Part shown: piece by piece, positions 29,273 to 39,165 of the stretch
Layout: each line of letters starts with the position of its first letter
How positions within the stretch are numbered: position 1 is the first letter of the stretch
From: Otariodibacter oris
GTDB taxonomy: Bacteria; Pseudomonadota; Gammaproteobacteria; Enterobacterales; Pasteurellaceae
Direction of reading: 5' to 3'
DNA length: 64,000 bases
NCBI RefSeq assembly: GCF_009684715.1
Contig: NZ_CP016604.1
Span: 1,193,262-1,257,261 of the forward strand
Notes under the pieces: model-generated
Seen by the model: only the letters and a program-made list of their open reading frames with translations
Databases searched by the model: none
What the model was told of the DNA's origin: nothing
Program-made: the position numbers and the translations under genes

Positions 29273-29935
29273 ATGGATACAAAACAACATGAAGTACATG
29301 AACGTTTAGAGTTTGGGCTTGCACTCGCCGCAACAGCAGGTGGGTTGGATGCCTATACATTTTTGACCCATGGGGAAGTCTTTGCTGGACTCCAAACAGG
29401 TAACTTTATTTTACTTGGCATTCATTTAGGGCAAGGTAATTGGAATGTGTTAATTAACTATATTATTCCTATTATTGCTTTCTTCTCAGGTGCTTTAATC
29501 GCACGATACCTACAAAATAAAATCACCAATAATCAGCAACTCACTTTTTTACTCATTGAAACTGTATTGTTACTGTTTGTTGGATTATTTTCTCCGTTTT
29601 TCCCAGATCTCCTATCAAATGCATTACTTTCAATTGCCGCAGCTATGCAGTTACAAGCATTTACAAAATTAAAAGGCAAGCCTTTTACCTCTTTGATGAT
29701 GACAGGAAATTTGCGAAACCTCTCAACTCATTTCTTTGAAGGCTATATCGATCATGACCCAGTCAAAAAAGTTGCCTTTAAAGATACGTTGTTCATTTTA
29801 GGTAGTTTTGGCTTTGGAGCATTAGTAAATGGATTTTTTATCTCACATTTTGGTCAACGGACTATTTTATTTAGTTTGATTTTTTTAGGGATCACACTCT
29901 TCTTACTTATTAAAGACAAAAAAGCTTTTCTCTAA
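29273..29935 (+). CDS. DUF1275 (YoaK-family) membrane protein
   Basis: A 220-residue protein with six hydrophobic segments and the family marks ATAGGLDAYTFLTHGEVFAGLQTGNFILLG near the N-terminus and SLMMTGNLRNLS in the middle. DUF1275 members are unassigned transporter-like membrane proteins. AAGGAAATATAAG gives a good ribosome-binding site. It stands alone; a 9-bp hairpin with a short T-stretch follows at 29967-29989. Confidence 0.85.
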   Translation: MDTKQHEVHERLEFGLALAATAGGLDAYTFLTHGEVFAGLQTGNFILLGIHLGQGNWNVLINYIIPIIAFFSGALIARYLQNKITNNQQLTFLLIETVLLLFVGLFSPFFPDLLSNALLSIAAAMQLQAFTKLKGKPFTSLMMTGNLRNLSTHFFEGYIDHDPVKKVAFKDTLFILGSFGFGALVNGFFISHFGQRTILFSLIFLGITLFLLIKDKKAFL

Positions 29936-29966
29936 GCGTGGAGCATTCTAAATTAACAAACTTAAA

Positions 29967-29989
29967 GGGCGATAGATTACCTATTGCCC
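29967..29989 (+). terminator. Possible weak terminator after the DUF1275 gene
   Basis: GGGCGATAG (29967-29975) pairs with CTATTGCCC (29981-29989) including one G-U pair; CTCTTTACC follows. The T-run is poor. Confidence 0.4.
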
Positions 29990-30038
29990 CTCTTTACCTT
30001 ATTATAATGTCCAAAGCTAAAGCCTTACATATCCCTTA

Positions 30039-31022
30039 TTACGCCTGAATAAACCGATATTGAATTTTGTGATGATAAGGCTCATTTGCTGTTGTAACTC
30101 CACCAACATTCGACCATTCAGGATGATTTGGTGTATCAGGATAAAAACCTGCCTCTAATGCAACTCCTGCATAATCTTCATAAACTCCATCAGTCAAGTT
30201 TGGCTGCCCTGCTAACCAATTCCCTGTGTAAACTTGTAGAACAGGATAGGTTGTGCGTAATTCAAGGGTTAGATGATCTGCTGTGAGTGTCGCATCGGCG
30301 TAAGCGGTGAGATCATCTGAATCTTTTGCAAGTTTAAAAGCATGATCGTAACCTCTTACTGCTTGTTGATCAGCATCACTTAATAAATCTTGCCCAATCA
30401 GTTTCGCTTGAGTGAAGTCAAAACTTGTGCCTTGTACTGCTTTTAATGGAGCATTAGGAATACCATTTTCTGCTACGGGTAAATAGTGAGTGGCATTGAG
30501 TTTTAGCAGATGATTTTTGATGGTCGGTTCACCCGATAGATTAAAGTAAGCATGATTGGTTAAAGCAAGTGGCGTATCTTCATCGCTGATTGCGTTAAAT
30601 TCAATTTCTAATTGATTGTCTGCTAAGCGATAATCGACCGTTACTTTCACTTCGCCACCAAAGCCTTCTTCGCCATTTGCAAAAGTTTTGCTAAATCTTA
30701 CCGCTTGTGAGGAAGATGATTCAACCTGCCATAACTGTTTATCTGCCCCAATGTTTCCACCGTGCAAATTATTCTCGCCATTATTCTGTGCCAGATGATA
30801 GGTTTTACCATTTAAAGTATAGCGACCATTGGCAATACGATTGGCATAACGCCCTACTGTTGCACCAAAATAGGCTGTTTGTTTCTGCCAATTTTCTGGT
30901 GTAGTGGTTACTAAGACTTCTCGTTGCTCATTCGGTAACTTCACGATACAGGAAAGCCAATTTGCCCCAAAATCTGATAAGGTAATTTTTAAGAAATCAT
31001 TTTCAAGTACATATAAATTCAT
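30039..31022 (-). CDS. galM: Aldose 1-epimerase (galactose mutarotase)
   Basis: GalM interconverts alpha and beta galactose before phosphorylation. The frame is open to 31070, but that extension runs through a terminator stem. The ATG at 31022 (MNLYVLENDFLKI) has GGAG seven bases upstream and gives 327 residues. The catalytic motif region NHAYFNLSG (about residues 158-166) and the conserved glutamate near the end (ALEAGFYPDTPNH) are present. It follows galK, but with an intrinsic terminator between them. Confidence 0.95.
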   Translation of the reverse strand: MNLYVLENDFLKITLSDFGANWLSCIVKLPNEQREVLVTTTPENWQKQTAYFGATVGRYANRIANGRYTLNGKTYHLAQNNGENNLHGGNIGADKQLWQVESSSSQAVRFSKTFANGEEGFGGEVKVTVDYRLADNQLEIEFNAISDEDTPLALTNHAYFNLSGEPTIKNHLLKLNATHYLPVAENGIPNAPLKAVQGTSFDFTQAKLIGQDLLSDADQQAVRGYDHAFKLAKDSDDLTAYADATLTADHLTLELRTTYPVLQVYTGNWLAGQPNLTDGVYEDYAGVALEAGFYPDTPNHPEWSNVGGVTTANEPYHHKIQYRFIQA

Positions 31023-31038
31023 AATAATCTCCAAAAAA

Positions 31039-31062
31039 TAAAGGTGGGATTTTCCCACCTTT
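31039..31062 (-). terminator. Intrinsic terminator between galK and galM
   Basis: A perfect 10-bp stem AAAGGTGGGA / TCCCACCTTT with a 3-base loop lies 11 bases after the galK stop; on the minus strand it is followed by ATTTTTT. Its position inside the gal cluster suggests that galM gets reduced expression by read-through, or has its own promoter. Confidence 0.85.
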
Positions 31063-31073
31063 TTATTCAATGA

Positions 31074-32228
31074 TTAAACGAGATGAACCCCATCACTTGC
31101 CGTGCAAACGTAGAATGTTTCTTTAATTCCCGTTTGTTTTTCATAATTATCAGCAACTAATTGACGTAATGCCTCAACTTTATCATTTGGAACAAGGCTG
31201 ACGATACAACCACCAAAGCCACCGCCAGTCATTCTCGCACCACCTTTCTTACCGACAGCTACTTGAGCTAATTCAACAAGGTAGTCAATTTCAGGAATAG
31301 TAATTTCAAAATCGTCACGCATTGAGTTGTGCGATTGAGCCATTAATACGCCTAATTTTTCCATATCATTTGCTTTTAAGGCTTTAACCGCCTCAAGTAC
31401 ACGTGCATTTTCAGTGACAACGTGTTTTGCACGTTTATAAGCTAATTCACTTTGTTGTTTTAACTCTTCCGCACGTTGTTCAAATTGCTCAACGCTCACA
31501 TCACGTAACGCTTTCACACCAAAGAATTCTGCCGCATTTTCACATTCTTGGCGACGGCTATTATATTCGCCCGTTACTAAGTCGTGCTTAACATTTGAAT
31601 TGATAATGGCAATTGAATAGCCTTGTGGCACTGGCGTTGGCGTAATTTCAAGGCTACGGCAGTCAATCATCACTAAATGATCTTTTTGCCCTAATGCAGA
31701 AGTAAGTTGGTCCATATTCCCTACATTCGCCCCAACAAATTTATTTTCAGCCTCTTGTCCAATAAGTGCAATATCCGCCAAGCTGAGTGGTAAATCACCT
31801 AATACTTGGCAAGTTTTACCAATTGAAATTTCCAATGCAGCAGAAGAGCTTAAGCCTGAAGACATTGGCACATCACTTGTCATTGCAATATCTGCCCCTT
31901 GGATAAACTCTGGGCAACGTGCTTTGATGAAATTAACCACGCCACGCACATAGTTTTTCCATTTATCTTCGCTTTTTAACAGTTCCTTTTTGATATCAAA
32001 AGCATCAGTTTCATTGATATCAATTGCATAAATTCTAAAAATTGAATCATCACGTTTTGTAAAGCTCACTGCCATACCGTAGTTAATCGCACAAGGCATG
32101 ACGAATCCATCGTTATAATCGGTATGTTCACCGATAATATTGACTCGGCCCGGTGCAAATACAGTTTGTGCTGCTTTATAACCAAAGTGTTTCTCAAATT
32201 CAGTTTGGGAAAGTTCGATTGGGTTCAT
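31074..32228 (-). CDS. galK: Galactokinase
   Basis: GalK phosphorylates alpha-galactose at C1. The 384-residue GHMP kinase has the galactokinase signature [17 protein letters not shown] (27-43), the ATP loop [13 protein letters not shown] and the C-terminal [16 protein letters not shown]. Length equals the E. coli enzyme to within a few residues. It is nine bases downstream of galT, so they are cotranscribed. Confidence 0.97.
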   Translation of the reverse strand: MNPIELSQTEFEKHFGYKAAQTVFAPGRVNIIGEHTDYNDGFVMPCAINYGMAVSFTKRDDSIFRIYAIDINETDAFDIKKELLKSEDKWKNYVRGVVNFIKARCPEFIQGADIAMTSDVPMSSGLSSSAALEISIGKTCQVLGDLPLSLADIALIGQEAENKFVGANVGNMDQLTSALGQKDHLVMIDCRSLEITPTPVPQGYSIAIINSNVKHDLVTGEYNSRRQECENAAEFFGVKALRDVSVEQFEQRAEELKQQSELAYKRAKHVVTENARVLEAVKALKANDMEKLGVLMAQSHNSMRDDFEITIPEIDYLVELAQVAVGKKGGARMTGGGFGGCIVSLVPNDKVEALRQLVADNYEKQTGIKETFYVCTASDGVHLV

Positions 32229-32237
32229 AGGAATTCC

Positions 32238-33290
32238 TTATTTAGCAAATTTGTAATGAATTTCGTCGCTTACGGCTAGCAATCTTTCAGTCGCTTGCTC
32301 TGGGGTTAAATCACGCTGAGTTTCTGCCATCATTTCATAGCCCACCATAAATTTACGTACTGTTGCAGAACGTAAAAGCGGTGGATAGAAATGAGCGTGT
32401 AATTGCCAATGATCATCATTTCCTTCTTTAAATGGGGCAAAATGGAAACCCATTGAGTAAGGGAAACTGATATTGAATAAATTATCGTAACGAGTCGTTA
32501 ATTTTTTCAATGCAAGAGCTAAATCCTCTCTTTCTTCCGCATTCAAATCAGTAATACGTTTGAATTGTTTTGCTTTTGGTAAAAGCAATGTTTCAAACGG
32601 CCAACTTGCCCAATAAGGCACAACCGCAAGCCAATCTTCTGTTTCAACCACAATACGTTCTTTTAATTCTAATTCACGTTTTGCGTAATCAACTAAAAGT
32701 ACAGAACCATGCTCTTTTAAGTAATCTGCTTGGCATTGATCTGCTGTGGCAATTTCATTTGGTAAGAAATTACTCGCCCAAATTTGTCCGTGAGGGTGTG
32801 GGTTTGAACAGCCCATCATCTCCCCTTTGTTTTCAAAAATTTGTACCCATTGGTAACGTTGTTTTAGCTCATTGGCTTGGTCTTGCCAAGTTTTCACTAC
32901 TTTCGCAATTTCTTGTTGGGTTAAAAGCGGGAGTGTTTTGCTGTGATCCGGTGAAAAACAGATAACTCGGCTTTCACCTTGCGTATGAGAAATTTTGAAA
33001 AGCGGGTCGTTACTTTCAGGCGGAGCTGGGGTATCAGAAAGTAATGCAGAAAAATCATTTTTGAACACGTAAGGTTCAGTATATTTCGGATTACTCTCCC
33101 CTGTTATACGTTTATTTCCTGGGCAGAGATAACAGGTTGGATCGTATGTTGGTCTTTCATCTTGAACTAATTTTTCTTGTTGTCCTTGCCAAGGGCGTTT
33201 TGCACGATGAGGTGAAACTAAAACCCATTGATTTTTAAGTGGATTAAATCGACGATGAGGATGGTCGTTTAATACAAATTGTTCACTCAT
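32238..33290 (-). CDS. galT: Galactose-1-phosphate uridylyltransferase
   Basis: GalT exchanges UMP between UDP-glucose and galactose-1-P in the Leloir pathway. The catalytic histidine is in [12 protein letters not shown]; the N-terminal CYLCPGN supplies metal-binding cysteines. At 350 residues it is standard. It is first in the galT-galK-galM series. galE (the epimerase that would complete the pathway) is absent from the window and must be elsewhere; galU is at 52988-53875. Confidence 0.97.
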   Translation of the reverse strand: MSEQFVLNDHPHRRFNPLKNQWVLVSPHRAKRPWQGQQEKLVQDERPTYDPTCYLCPGNKRITGESNPKYTEPYVFKNDFSALLSDTPAPPESNDPLFKISHTQGESRVICFSPDHSKTLPLLTQQEIAKVVKTWQDQANELKQRYQWVQIFENKGEMMGCSNPHPHGQIWASNFLPNEIATADQCQADYLKEHGSVLLVDYAKRELELKERIVVETEDWLAVVPYWASWPFETLLLPKAKQFKRITDLNAEEREDLALALKKLTTRYDNLFNISFPYSMGFHFAPFKEGNDDHWQLHAHFYPPLLRSATVRKFMVGYEMMAETQRDLTPEQATERLLAVSDEIHYKFAK

Positions 33291-33325
33291 ATTCTTTCCT
33301 TAATAGTCAAATAACACTGGTTAAA

Positions 33326-33368
33326 ATTATATCCAAAAGCGTTTAAGGAGTATATGAGCAAGATCATA
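33326..33368 (-). promoter_or_regulatory. galT promoter with CRP-like palindrome
   Basis: On the minus strand TATAAT (33331-33326) is a perfect -10 with no recognisable -35. A perfect palindrome TATGA-N6-TCATA (33353-33368), a variant of the CRP site TGTGA-N6-TCACA, is centred about 41.5 bases upstream of the expected start, the position of class II CRP activation. AAACGCTT (33344-33337), the core of GalR/LacI-type operators (AANCGNTT), lies between. Confidence 0.4.
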
Positions 33369-33427
33369 AAAACGATAAATCAAGCGGTCATTTATACTAT
33401 ATGATATGTAACAAACTTCACTTTATA

Positions 33428-34117
33428 TTAATATTGCTCATCTAACATTGCTAATAAATCTTTAGGCTCAACATAACCCGATATTAACTCTCCATTTTCA
33501 GTCACAATATTTGGTGTTCCTGTTACCCCAAACTTAAGTCCTAAATTATAGTGTTTTTTTACAATATTAGGCTTAGATAACTGTTTTGGTAAACGTCCAT
33601 TTTCTGCTTCATTAAGCGCAAACACCTTATCCTCAGATTTCCAAATAGACTCCATTTGTCTCGCGATTTGAGAGTCTAATCCAGTTCTAGGAAAAGCTAA
33701 ATATCGAATAGTAATACCTAACTCATTGTACTCTTTGATTCTTTTATGAAGTAGTTGGCAATATTGGCAAGTAATATCCATAAATATAGTAACTACATGT
33801 TTTTGATTTTTTGCAGGATATACAATCATCTCATCACTTAATGCATTTAATTCTGGCATGAGAACACTATTGCTTATATCTGTGACTTTTCCATTATTTA
33901 ATTCAAAAATCTTACCTTGAATGATAAAACGTCCATCATTACTGATTTGTACAACACCTTGATCTGAAACTGCTGTTCTGAATCCTTGTAATACTGATTC
34001 GGATATTTTTATATTCTTTGCTCCAATTTTTTCGAGTTGCTGTTTTAATGATGCATCACTTGCCCAACTAGTACTGATGAGTGATGCAAGAGCGAATGCT
34101 ATTATGCTTTTTTTCAT
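33428..34117 (-). CDS. dsbC: Thiol:disulfide interchange protein DsbC
   Basis: DsbC is the periplasmic dimeric disulfide isomerase. A signal peptide (1-19, ending WAS), an N-terminal dimerisation domain, and a thioredoxin domain with active site ITCQYCQLLH (C117, C120) and the cis-proline loop TGTPNIV are seen. The active site is CQYC instead of the CGYC of E. coli. The second, structural disulfide of E. coli DsbC is missing: no other cysteines exist in the mature protein. It follows mepM by 12 bases. Confidence 0.92.
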   Translation of the reverse strand: MKKSIIAFALASLISTSWASDASLKQQLEKIGAKNIKISESVLQGFRTAVSDQGVVQISNDGRFIIQGKIFELNNGKVTDISNSVLMPELNALSDEMIVYPAKNQKHVVTIFMDITCQYCQLLHKRIKEYNELGITIRYLAFPRTGLDSQIARQMESIWKSEDKVFALNEAENGRLPKQLSKPNIVKKHYNLGLKFGVTGTPNIVTENGELISGYVEPKDLLAMLDEQY

Positions 34118-34129
34118 GTAAAAAGATCC

Positions 34130-35497
34130 TCAAAATTTAAGTTGTGTTTGAATTTGTTTTGCTTTAGCTAAAAACGACTTTCTTTCTTTCGTTGGTAATC
34201 CTGAGCCTGTACCAGGTAATTTTACAGTCATAGGATTAACTGGTTGACCATTAATATGGAATTCATAATGTAAATGAGGTCCTGTAGAACGTCCTGTATT
34301 ACCAGATAAAGCAATTCTATCGCCCTTTTTAACGTTCTGCCCAGCTTTAACTAACACTTTACTCAAATGCATATAAACTGTTGTGTATTGACTACCATGC
34401 TTCAAAGTAATGTAACGTCCAGCTCCATTTGCTTGATAGGCGACACGCTCAATAATCCCGTCTGCAGGTGCTATAACAGGTGTTCCAATAGGTACACCAA
34501 AATCTACTCCCTTATGAGGAGAAATCCGGCGAGTAATAGGATGTAATCGTCTTAAATTAAATGGTGATGAAACTCTTGCTCGAGATTGTAATGGATAACG
34601 AGAAAATACTTGCCCCAAGGTTTCACCGTGTAGATTATAATATCGACCATTATCAGCCTGAATCGCATAATAACTCTTGTTACCGCTCATAAGGTGAATC
34701 GCTTCGACATTTCCTAATTCAGTCACTTTATCATTGACATATTCTCGTCTTACTAAAATCGAAAATTGATCTCCTTTCTGTAATTTAGTCATAGATATTT
34801 GCCATTGTAATGCTGTTGCTAACTGCTTTATTTGTCGACTAGATAATCCTTCTTGACTCAAACTAGTAGATAAGCTGTCTTCTATAGTCCCCTTAATAAC
34901 TTCAGTTTTCCAAACACTCTCTTTCTCTACAGTTTTAACACTAAATTGACCGTCAGAGGCTCTCTCAAAAATTTTTTCTTCTTTTTCTGAAATGAGCCAA
35001 TTCATATAATCTAATTCATTGTTTTTTCCCAAAACCCAGTAAAACTGCTGTCCTGGTAACAAATGAACAAGTTCAGGAAATTGTTTTTCTAAGGAAACTG
35101 CAGTATCTCCGCCCAAACCAGATTGCTCTAATACATTAGATAACGTATCGCCATCAGTTACTGTATAACTAAATTGTTGCTGAATTCTGATAGCTTCCTC
35201 TGCCATATCAATAAATGAATCTATAGCACCATCTATTGCAGCCTCATCTTGGATTCGCTTAATAGTTTCATCATCCAAATCATCATCAAGCAAGAAATCA
35301 TCCTCATAGGATGTTGCATTTTCATTAATTTGATCCACTGATAAGCTCAGATTAATCTCATCTGTAGCATTATTCGAATTGATCTTTAAAGAAAGCATTA
35401 CTGCAATAAAGATAAAAATGACAGATACTAAAAAAAGAATCACTATAATGCGATTTTTTTTACGACGTCTGTCTCTAGCAAATATAACATGTTGCAA
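34130..35497 (-). CDS. mepM: Murein DD-endopeptidase MepM (M23 family)
   Basis: MepM cuts D-Ala-mDAP crosslinks to allow insertion of new peptidoglycan. The 455-residue protein has a basic start, one membrane anchor (about 17-38), a very acidic linker (62-100), a LysM-like/OapA domain (SYTVTDGDTLSNVLEQSG, from 110) and a C-terminal peptidase domain with zinc ligands H328 and D332 (HKGVDFG) and H408/H410 (GPHLHYEF). The start is TTG at 35497 with AGGG upstream; no in-frame ATG precedes the membrane segment. It is divergent from znuC, as in E. coli and H. influenzae. Confidence 0.94.
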   Translation of the reverse strand: MQHVIFARDRRRKKNRIIVILFLVSVIFIFIAVMLSLKINSNNATDEINLSLSVDQINENATSYEDDFLLDDDLDDETIKRIQDEAAIDGAIDSFIDMAEEAIRIQQQFSYTVTDGDTLSNVLEQSGLGGDTAVSLEKQFPELVHLLPGQQFYWVLGKNNELDYMNWLISEKEEKIFERASDGQFSVKTVEKESVWKTEVIKGTIEDSLSTSLSQEGLSSRQIKQLATALQWQISMTKLQKGDQFSILVRREYVNDKVTELGNVEAIHLMSGNKSYYAIQADNGRYYNLHGETLGQVFSRYPLQSRARVSSPFNLRRLHPITRRISPHKGVDFGVPIGTPVIAPADGIIERVAYQANGAGRYITLKHGSQYTTVYMHLSKVLVKAGQNVKKGDRIALSGNTGRSTGPHLHYEFHINGQPVNPMTVKLPGTGSGLPTKERKSFLAKAKQIQTQLKF

Positions 35498-35648
35498 AAT
35501 ACTACCCTAGTCTCAAAATTTGTATAATCATCTATCTTGTTTTCCTATGACTATACCAAATACAAAAAATTCCCCACAACATTCTTGTCAAATGAATGTA
35601 AATCCGCTAACTTTAATCAAATATCTACAATAAACCCACAATTATACA

Positions 35649-36428
35649 ATGGAAATAAAATCAAGATCTATTGAGCCTAACAGTCCTCTAGTCAAACTAA
35701 ACAACATTAATGTCGCTTTCGGCTCAAAAACTATCTTAGAAAATATCGCTCTTAATATTTATCCTAACTCTATTACTACCATTGTAGGACCTAATGGTGG
35801 AGGTAAATCAACTTTACTCAAAGTTCTACTTAAACTCATTCCACCAAGCTCCGGTACAATTTTTCATAAAAAAGGCTTAAAAATTGGTTATGTACCTCAA
35901 AAATTATATTTAGATAACTCAATGCCGATCACAGTTAAAAAATTTCTATCTCTCAAACCTAATGTAACAGCAAAAAATATTGAAGAATCTCTTGATTTAT
36001 TTTCAATTACTCACTTGCAAAACAATAGTATGCAAAAATTATCTGGAGGTGAAATGCAACGAGTTCTATTAGCAAGAGCAATTCTCAATCATCCTCATTT
36101 ATTAGTACTAGATGAACCAATGCAAGGTGTGGATATTACAGGGCAAACCGAACTCTATCAACTACTAAATCGGGCTAAAGCGTTTTTAAACTGTGCAATA
36201 CTCATGGTTTCTCATGATCTAAATATTGTTATGGCAAATACTGACGAAGTTCTATGTATTAATCAGCATATTTGTTGTGCTGGTACCCCAGAAACTATTT
36301 CTACGGATCCAACTTTTATCCATTTTTTTGGAAATCAATTTGCCAATAATGTTGCTTTTTACTCACATAATCATAATCATTATCATGATTTGCATGGTAA
36401 TATTTGCAATAAAAAGAGTTTAGACTAG
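35649..36428 (+). CDS. znuC: Zinc ABC transporter ATP-binding protein ZnuC
   Basis: The 259-residue ATPase has Walker [11 protein letters not shown] (47-56), signature [14 protein letters not shown], and Walker B LLVLDEPM. The C-terminus carries a histidine-rich tail ([13 protein letters not shown]) that may bind or sense zinc. It sits with znuB (eight bases downstream), divergent from mepM. The ATG has no visible Shine-Dalgarno sequence. The binding protein gene znuA is not here, though E. coli has it at this locus. I could not pick out a convincing Zur box in 35498-35648. Confidence 0.92.
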   Translation: MEIKSRSIEPNSPLVKLNNINVAFGSKTILENIALNIYPNSITTIVGPNGGGKSTLLKVLLKLIPPSSGTIFHKKGLKIGYVPQKLYLDNSMPITVKKFLSLKPNVTAKNIEESLDLFSITHLQNNSMQKLSGGEMQRVLLARAILNHPHLLVLDEPMQGVDITGQTELYQLLNRAKAFLNCAILMVSHDLNIVMANTDEVLCINQHICCAGTPETISTDPTFIHFFGNQFANNVAFYSHNHNHYHDLHGNICNKKSLD

Positions 36429-36436
36429 GGAGTAGT

Positions 36437-37222
36437 ATGTTAGAAATTATTTTGCCTGCATGGATTGCGGGTGTTTTACTATCGTTTGTTACGGCACCAT
36501 TAGGTGCATTTGTTGTTTGGAGAAAAATGGCATACTTTGGTGATACATTATCTCATTCAGCACTGCTTGGAGTGGCATTAGGTATCTTCTTAAATATTGA
36601 TCCTTATCTTTCTGTCATTATCATGACGATATTATTAGCCCTTGGATTAGTGTGGCTAGAACATTATTCCAATCATTCTGTTGATACTATACTCGGCATC
36701 ATTGCTCATACAAGCTTATCCCTAGGTGTTATTACCATTAGTTTATTGAATAATGTTAGGGTTGACCTTATGTCATACTTATTCGGTGATTTATTAGCCA
36801 TTAATATGCATGACATTATATTTATTGGAACTGGAGTTATTGTTATTGTCTCGGTTTTAGCTTTTTCTTGGAAAAAGCTACTATCAATGACAATTAGCCC
36901 TGAATTAGCTCAAGTTGAAGGAATTAATATAGCCAAATTACGTCTATTACTTATGGTACTGACTGCAATAACTATTGCTTTAAGCATGAAATTTGTAGGA
37001 GCGCTTATTATAACTTCTTTACTTATCATTCCATCAGCTACAGCAAGACGTTTTGCTAGAACACCTGAAGTAATGGTCCTGTATTCTGTTTTATTCAGTA
37101 TTATTTCTGTAAGTGGTGGATTGCTTCTTTCTAGCATAAAAGATACTCCTGCAGGTCCTTCCGTTGTAATTTGTGCTGGTTTTCTTTTTATGCTTTCTTT
37201 ATGCAAAAAACAACCAAATTGA
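36437..37222 (+). CDS. znuB: Zinc ABC transporter permease ZnuB
   Basis: The 261-residue membrane protein has about eight hydrophobic segments and the ABC-3 family marks WRKMAYFGDTLSHSALLGVA and KFVGALIITSLLIIPSATAR. With ZnuC and a separately encoded ZnuA it would import zinc across the inner membrane, important under host zinc limitation. GGGAG gives a strong ribosome-binding site just after the znuC stop. Confidence 0.94.
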   Translation: MLEIILPAWIAGVLLSFVTAPLGAFVVWRKMAYFGDTLSHSALLGVALGIFLNIDPYLSVIIMTILLALGLVWLEHYSNHSVDTILGIIAHTSLSLGVITISLLNNVRVDLMSYLFGDLLAINMHDIIFIGTGVIVIVSVLAFSWKKLLSMTISPELAQVEGINIAKLRLLLMVLTAITIALSMKFVGALIITSLLIIPSATARRFARTPEVMVLYSVLFSIISVSGGLLLSSIKDTPAGPSVVICAGFLFMLSLCKKQPN

Positions 37223-37319
37223 ATAAGATATAACGATTATTTAGTTGAAATTTCAATAGATGATGTTATAAAAAAACAATATCATTATTTTATAAAAGGA
37301 AAAAGTTACTAGGATAAAT

Positions 37320-38120
37320 ATGTGTCAACTATTAGGGATGAATTGCAACACTCCAACCGATATTACTTTCTCGTTTGAAGGCTTTCGCAAAAGAGGTGGG
37401 TTGGTTGACTGCCATAAAGATGGGTTTGGAATTGCCTTTTTTGAAGGCAAGGGGGTTCGTATTTTTCGAGATAATCAGCCTGGTGCATCCTCACCAATTG
37501 CCGACTTGGTCAGTCAATATAGAATAAAATCGTACAATGTGATTGCACACATTAGAAAAGCAACAAAAGGCGAAGTTAACTTAGAAAATACTCACCCTTT
37601 TATTAGAGAAATATGGGGAGAAAATTGGGTATTTGCTCATAATGGAACTGTAGAAAATTTGGAAATTTGCTCAAATACTCACTATCAACCCATAGGTACA
37701 ACAGACTCTGAATTAGCCTTTTGCTACATCGCTGCAAAATTAAAAAATAAATTTGCAGAAAAACCTGCAGACAAAGAACTTTTTGATACTATTGTAGAAA
37801 TAACAAGTGAAATTGCTCAACATGGAGTCTTCAATTTTATTCTTTCCAATGGACATTGGATGATCGCTCGTTGCTCAACAAACTTGCATTATGTTTGCCG
37901 TAAAGCACCTTTTGGTAAAGCATTGAGAGATGATGATGTCATGATTGATTTTAGAAAATATACTGCAGAATCAGATAAAGTAACAATCATCACGACCAAA
38001 CCACTTACCAAAAATGAAACTTGGATAAAGATGAAAAATGGTGGATATGTCTTTTTTAAAGACGGTGATCTCCTTTACGAAATCGAAGGAACATTGCCTG
38101 ATTGCGACAATCATGTATAG
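37320..38120 (+). CDS. Class II glutamine amidotransferase (YafJ family)
   Basis: A 266-residue Ntn-type amidotransferase whose nucleophile would be C2 after removal of the initiator methionine (MCQLLGMNCN). HKDGFGIAFFEG, VIAHIRKATKGEVNLENTHPF and VFAHNGTVENL form the glutaminase pocket. No synthase domain is attached, as in E. coli YafJ; the reaction is unknown. AGGATAA precedes the start. It is 97 bases after znuB, which may share its transcript. Confidence 0.9.
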   Translation: MCQLLGMNCNTPTDITFSFEGFRKRGGLVDCHKDGFGIAFFEGKGVRIFRDNQPGASSPIADLVSQYRIKSYNVIAHIRKATKGEVNLENTHPFIREIWGENWVFAHNGTVENLEICSNTHYQPIGTTDSELAFCYIAAKLKNKFAEKPADKELFDTIVEITSEIAQHGVFNFILSNGHWMIARCSTNLHYVCRKAPFGKALRDDDVMIDFRKYTAESDKVTIITTKPLTKNETWIKMKNGGYVFFKDGDLLYEIEGTLPDCDNHV

Positions 38121-38123
38121 CCC

Positions 38124-38152
38124 CTTAAGAGCATATAAGATATGCTCTTAAG
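38124..38152. other. Hairpin between convergent yafJ-like gene and fdhE
   Basis: A perfect 12-bp repeat CTTAAGAGCATA / TATGCTCTTAAG with a 5-base loop between two convergent genes. Neither side has a U-run. It may be a weak two-way terminator or an RNA end-protecting structure. Confidence 0.5.
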
Positions 38153-38182
38153 AAATTACTAGTTAACAGAAATAAATGTGAT

Positions 38183-39106
38183 TTATTCATCTACCTTGAA
38201 TAAAAATGGATTGATTGCACTACGATAAAATCCTTTCTCTTCCATTTCTGCATCTAAAAATAGAGAGTTAAGATCATCTGCTACAGGTTCTACATGCGGA
38301 TCTTTTTCTTGATACATTGCTTTCAAGTAAGTATTACAGTCACCACAACTTTCAGCTTTAACAGGAGCCTCCATACTATCTAAGCTCCAATAATTAAGTT
38401 TTCCTGTTTGCTCACAATTAGTACACTTTGCTCTCACAACATTCCATTCACTCTCACACAATGAGCAGTGTAAATAACGTAAACCTTGTGCATCACCAAA
38501 ATGTATAACACTTGCCACAGGAGCAGAGCCACATACAGGGCAGACATGACGAGCTTCCCCATATTCTGTTTTAGATTGACGAGGTAATTGTTGAGTTAAC
38601 TGCACCCAATATAGAGAAAGCGCTGCCCATAAAAATACCGCTTTATCCGCACCAACTTCCTCATAGCGTTCATTGAGCAAATGATCCGCCAATGTTTCTA
38701 ATTCAGATACAGATGCCTTTTCTAACCATTCTAGAGTCCCTTGTATAGGACCTTCTGCAATAGGCTTACATTCATTAATAAGCGAAAAGAGCAATTCTCT
38801 CCACTCGTCAGAACGCTTAAACTCACTAGCACTTAAAGGCTTTACCCCTTCATTTTTAGTTATATAAGCGGTAAGTTCATCAGAAATATTTGCAATAGGT
38901 TTTTCATCTAAAAGCTTTAATTGTGCATCTACGATATGTGCAACAAAATTAAGGTAATCGCCAAGAGGACTACTCTCAGCCAATTCACGCAAACGTTTTG
39001 CCCTTCTCTGATATAAATTCTTAGGATTAGCAAATAGTAACGGAGGACTATAAAAAGAACTGGCTGCTTGCTTAATTTCTGTATCTGGTAAAATTCTAAT
39101 ACTCAT
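38183..39106 (-). CDS. fdhE: Formate dehydrogenase accessory protein FdhE
   Basis: FdhE is needed for activity of respiratory formate dehydrogenases and has rubredoxin-like metal sites. The 307-residue protein shows these CxxC pairs: [26 protein letters not shown] and ESCGDCNTY. It is downstream of fdnI on the same strand with a terminator-like hairpin between, so it may be partly uncoupled from the structural genes. Confidence 0.95.
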   Translation of the reverse strand: MSIRILPDTEIKQAASSFYSPPLLFANPKNLYQRRAKRLRELAESSPLGDYLNFVAHIVDAQLKLLDEKPIANISDELTAYITKNEGVKPLSASEFKRSDEWRELLFSLINECKPIAEGPIQGTLEWLEKASVSELETLADHLLNERYEEVGADKAVFLWAALSLYWVQLTQQLPRQSKTEYGEARHVCPVCGSAPVASVIHFGDAQGLRYLHCSLCESEWNVVRAKCTNCEQTGKLNYWSLDSMEAPVKAESCGDCNTYLKAMYQEKDPHVEPVADDLNSLFLDAEMEEKGFYRSAINPFLFKVDE

Positions 39107-39165
39107 AAAATATCTTCTTAATTAGGTAACACGGAAAAAGTAACTATACGTTACCTTTAATAAAC

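Noticed and set aside
31023-31070. Upstream start for galM
   Set aside because: The extension is encoded by the terminator stem after galK; the ATG at 31022 has GGAG at the right place.
32570-32965. Open frame of 131 codons on the plus strand inside galT
   Set aside because: It is antisense to a clear galT, has no ribosome-binding site and no protein-like pattern; a composition shadow.
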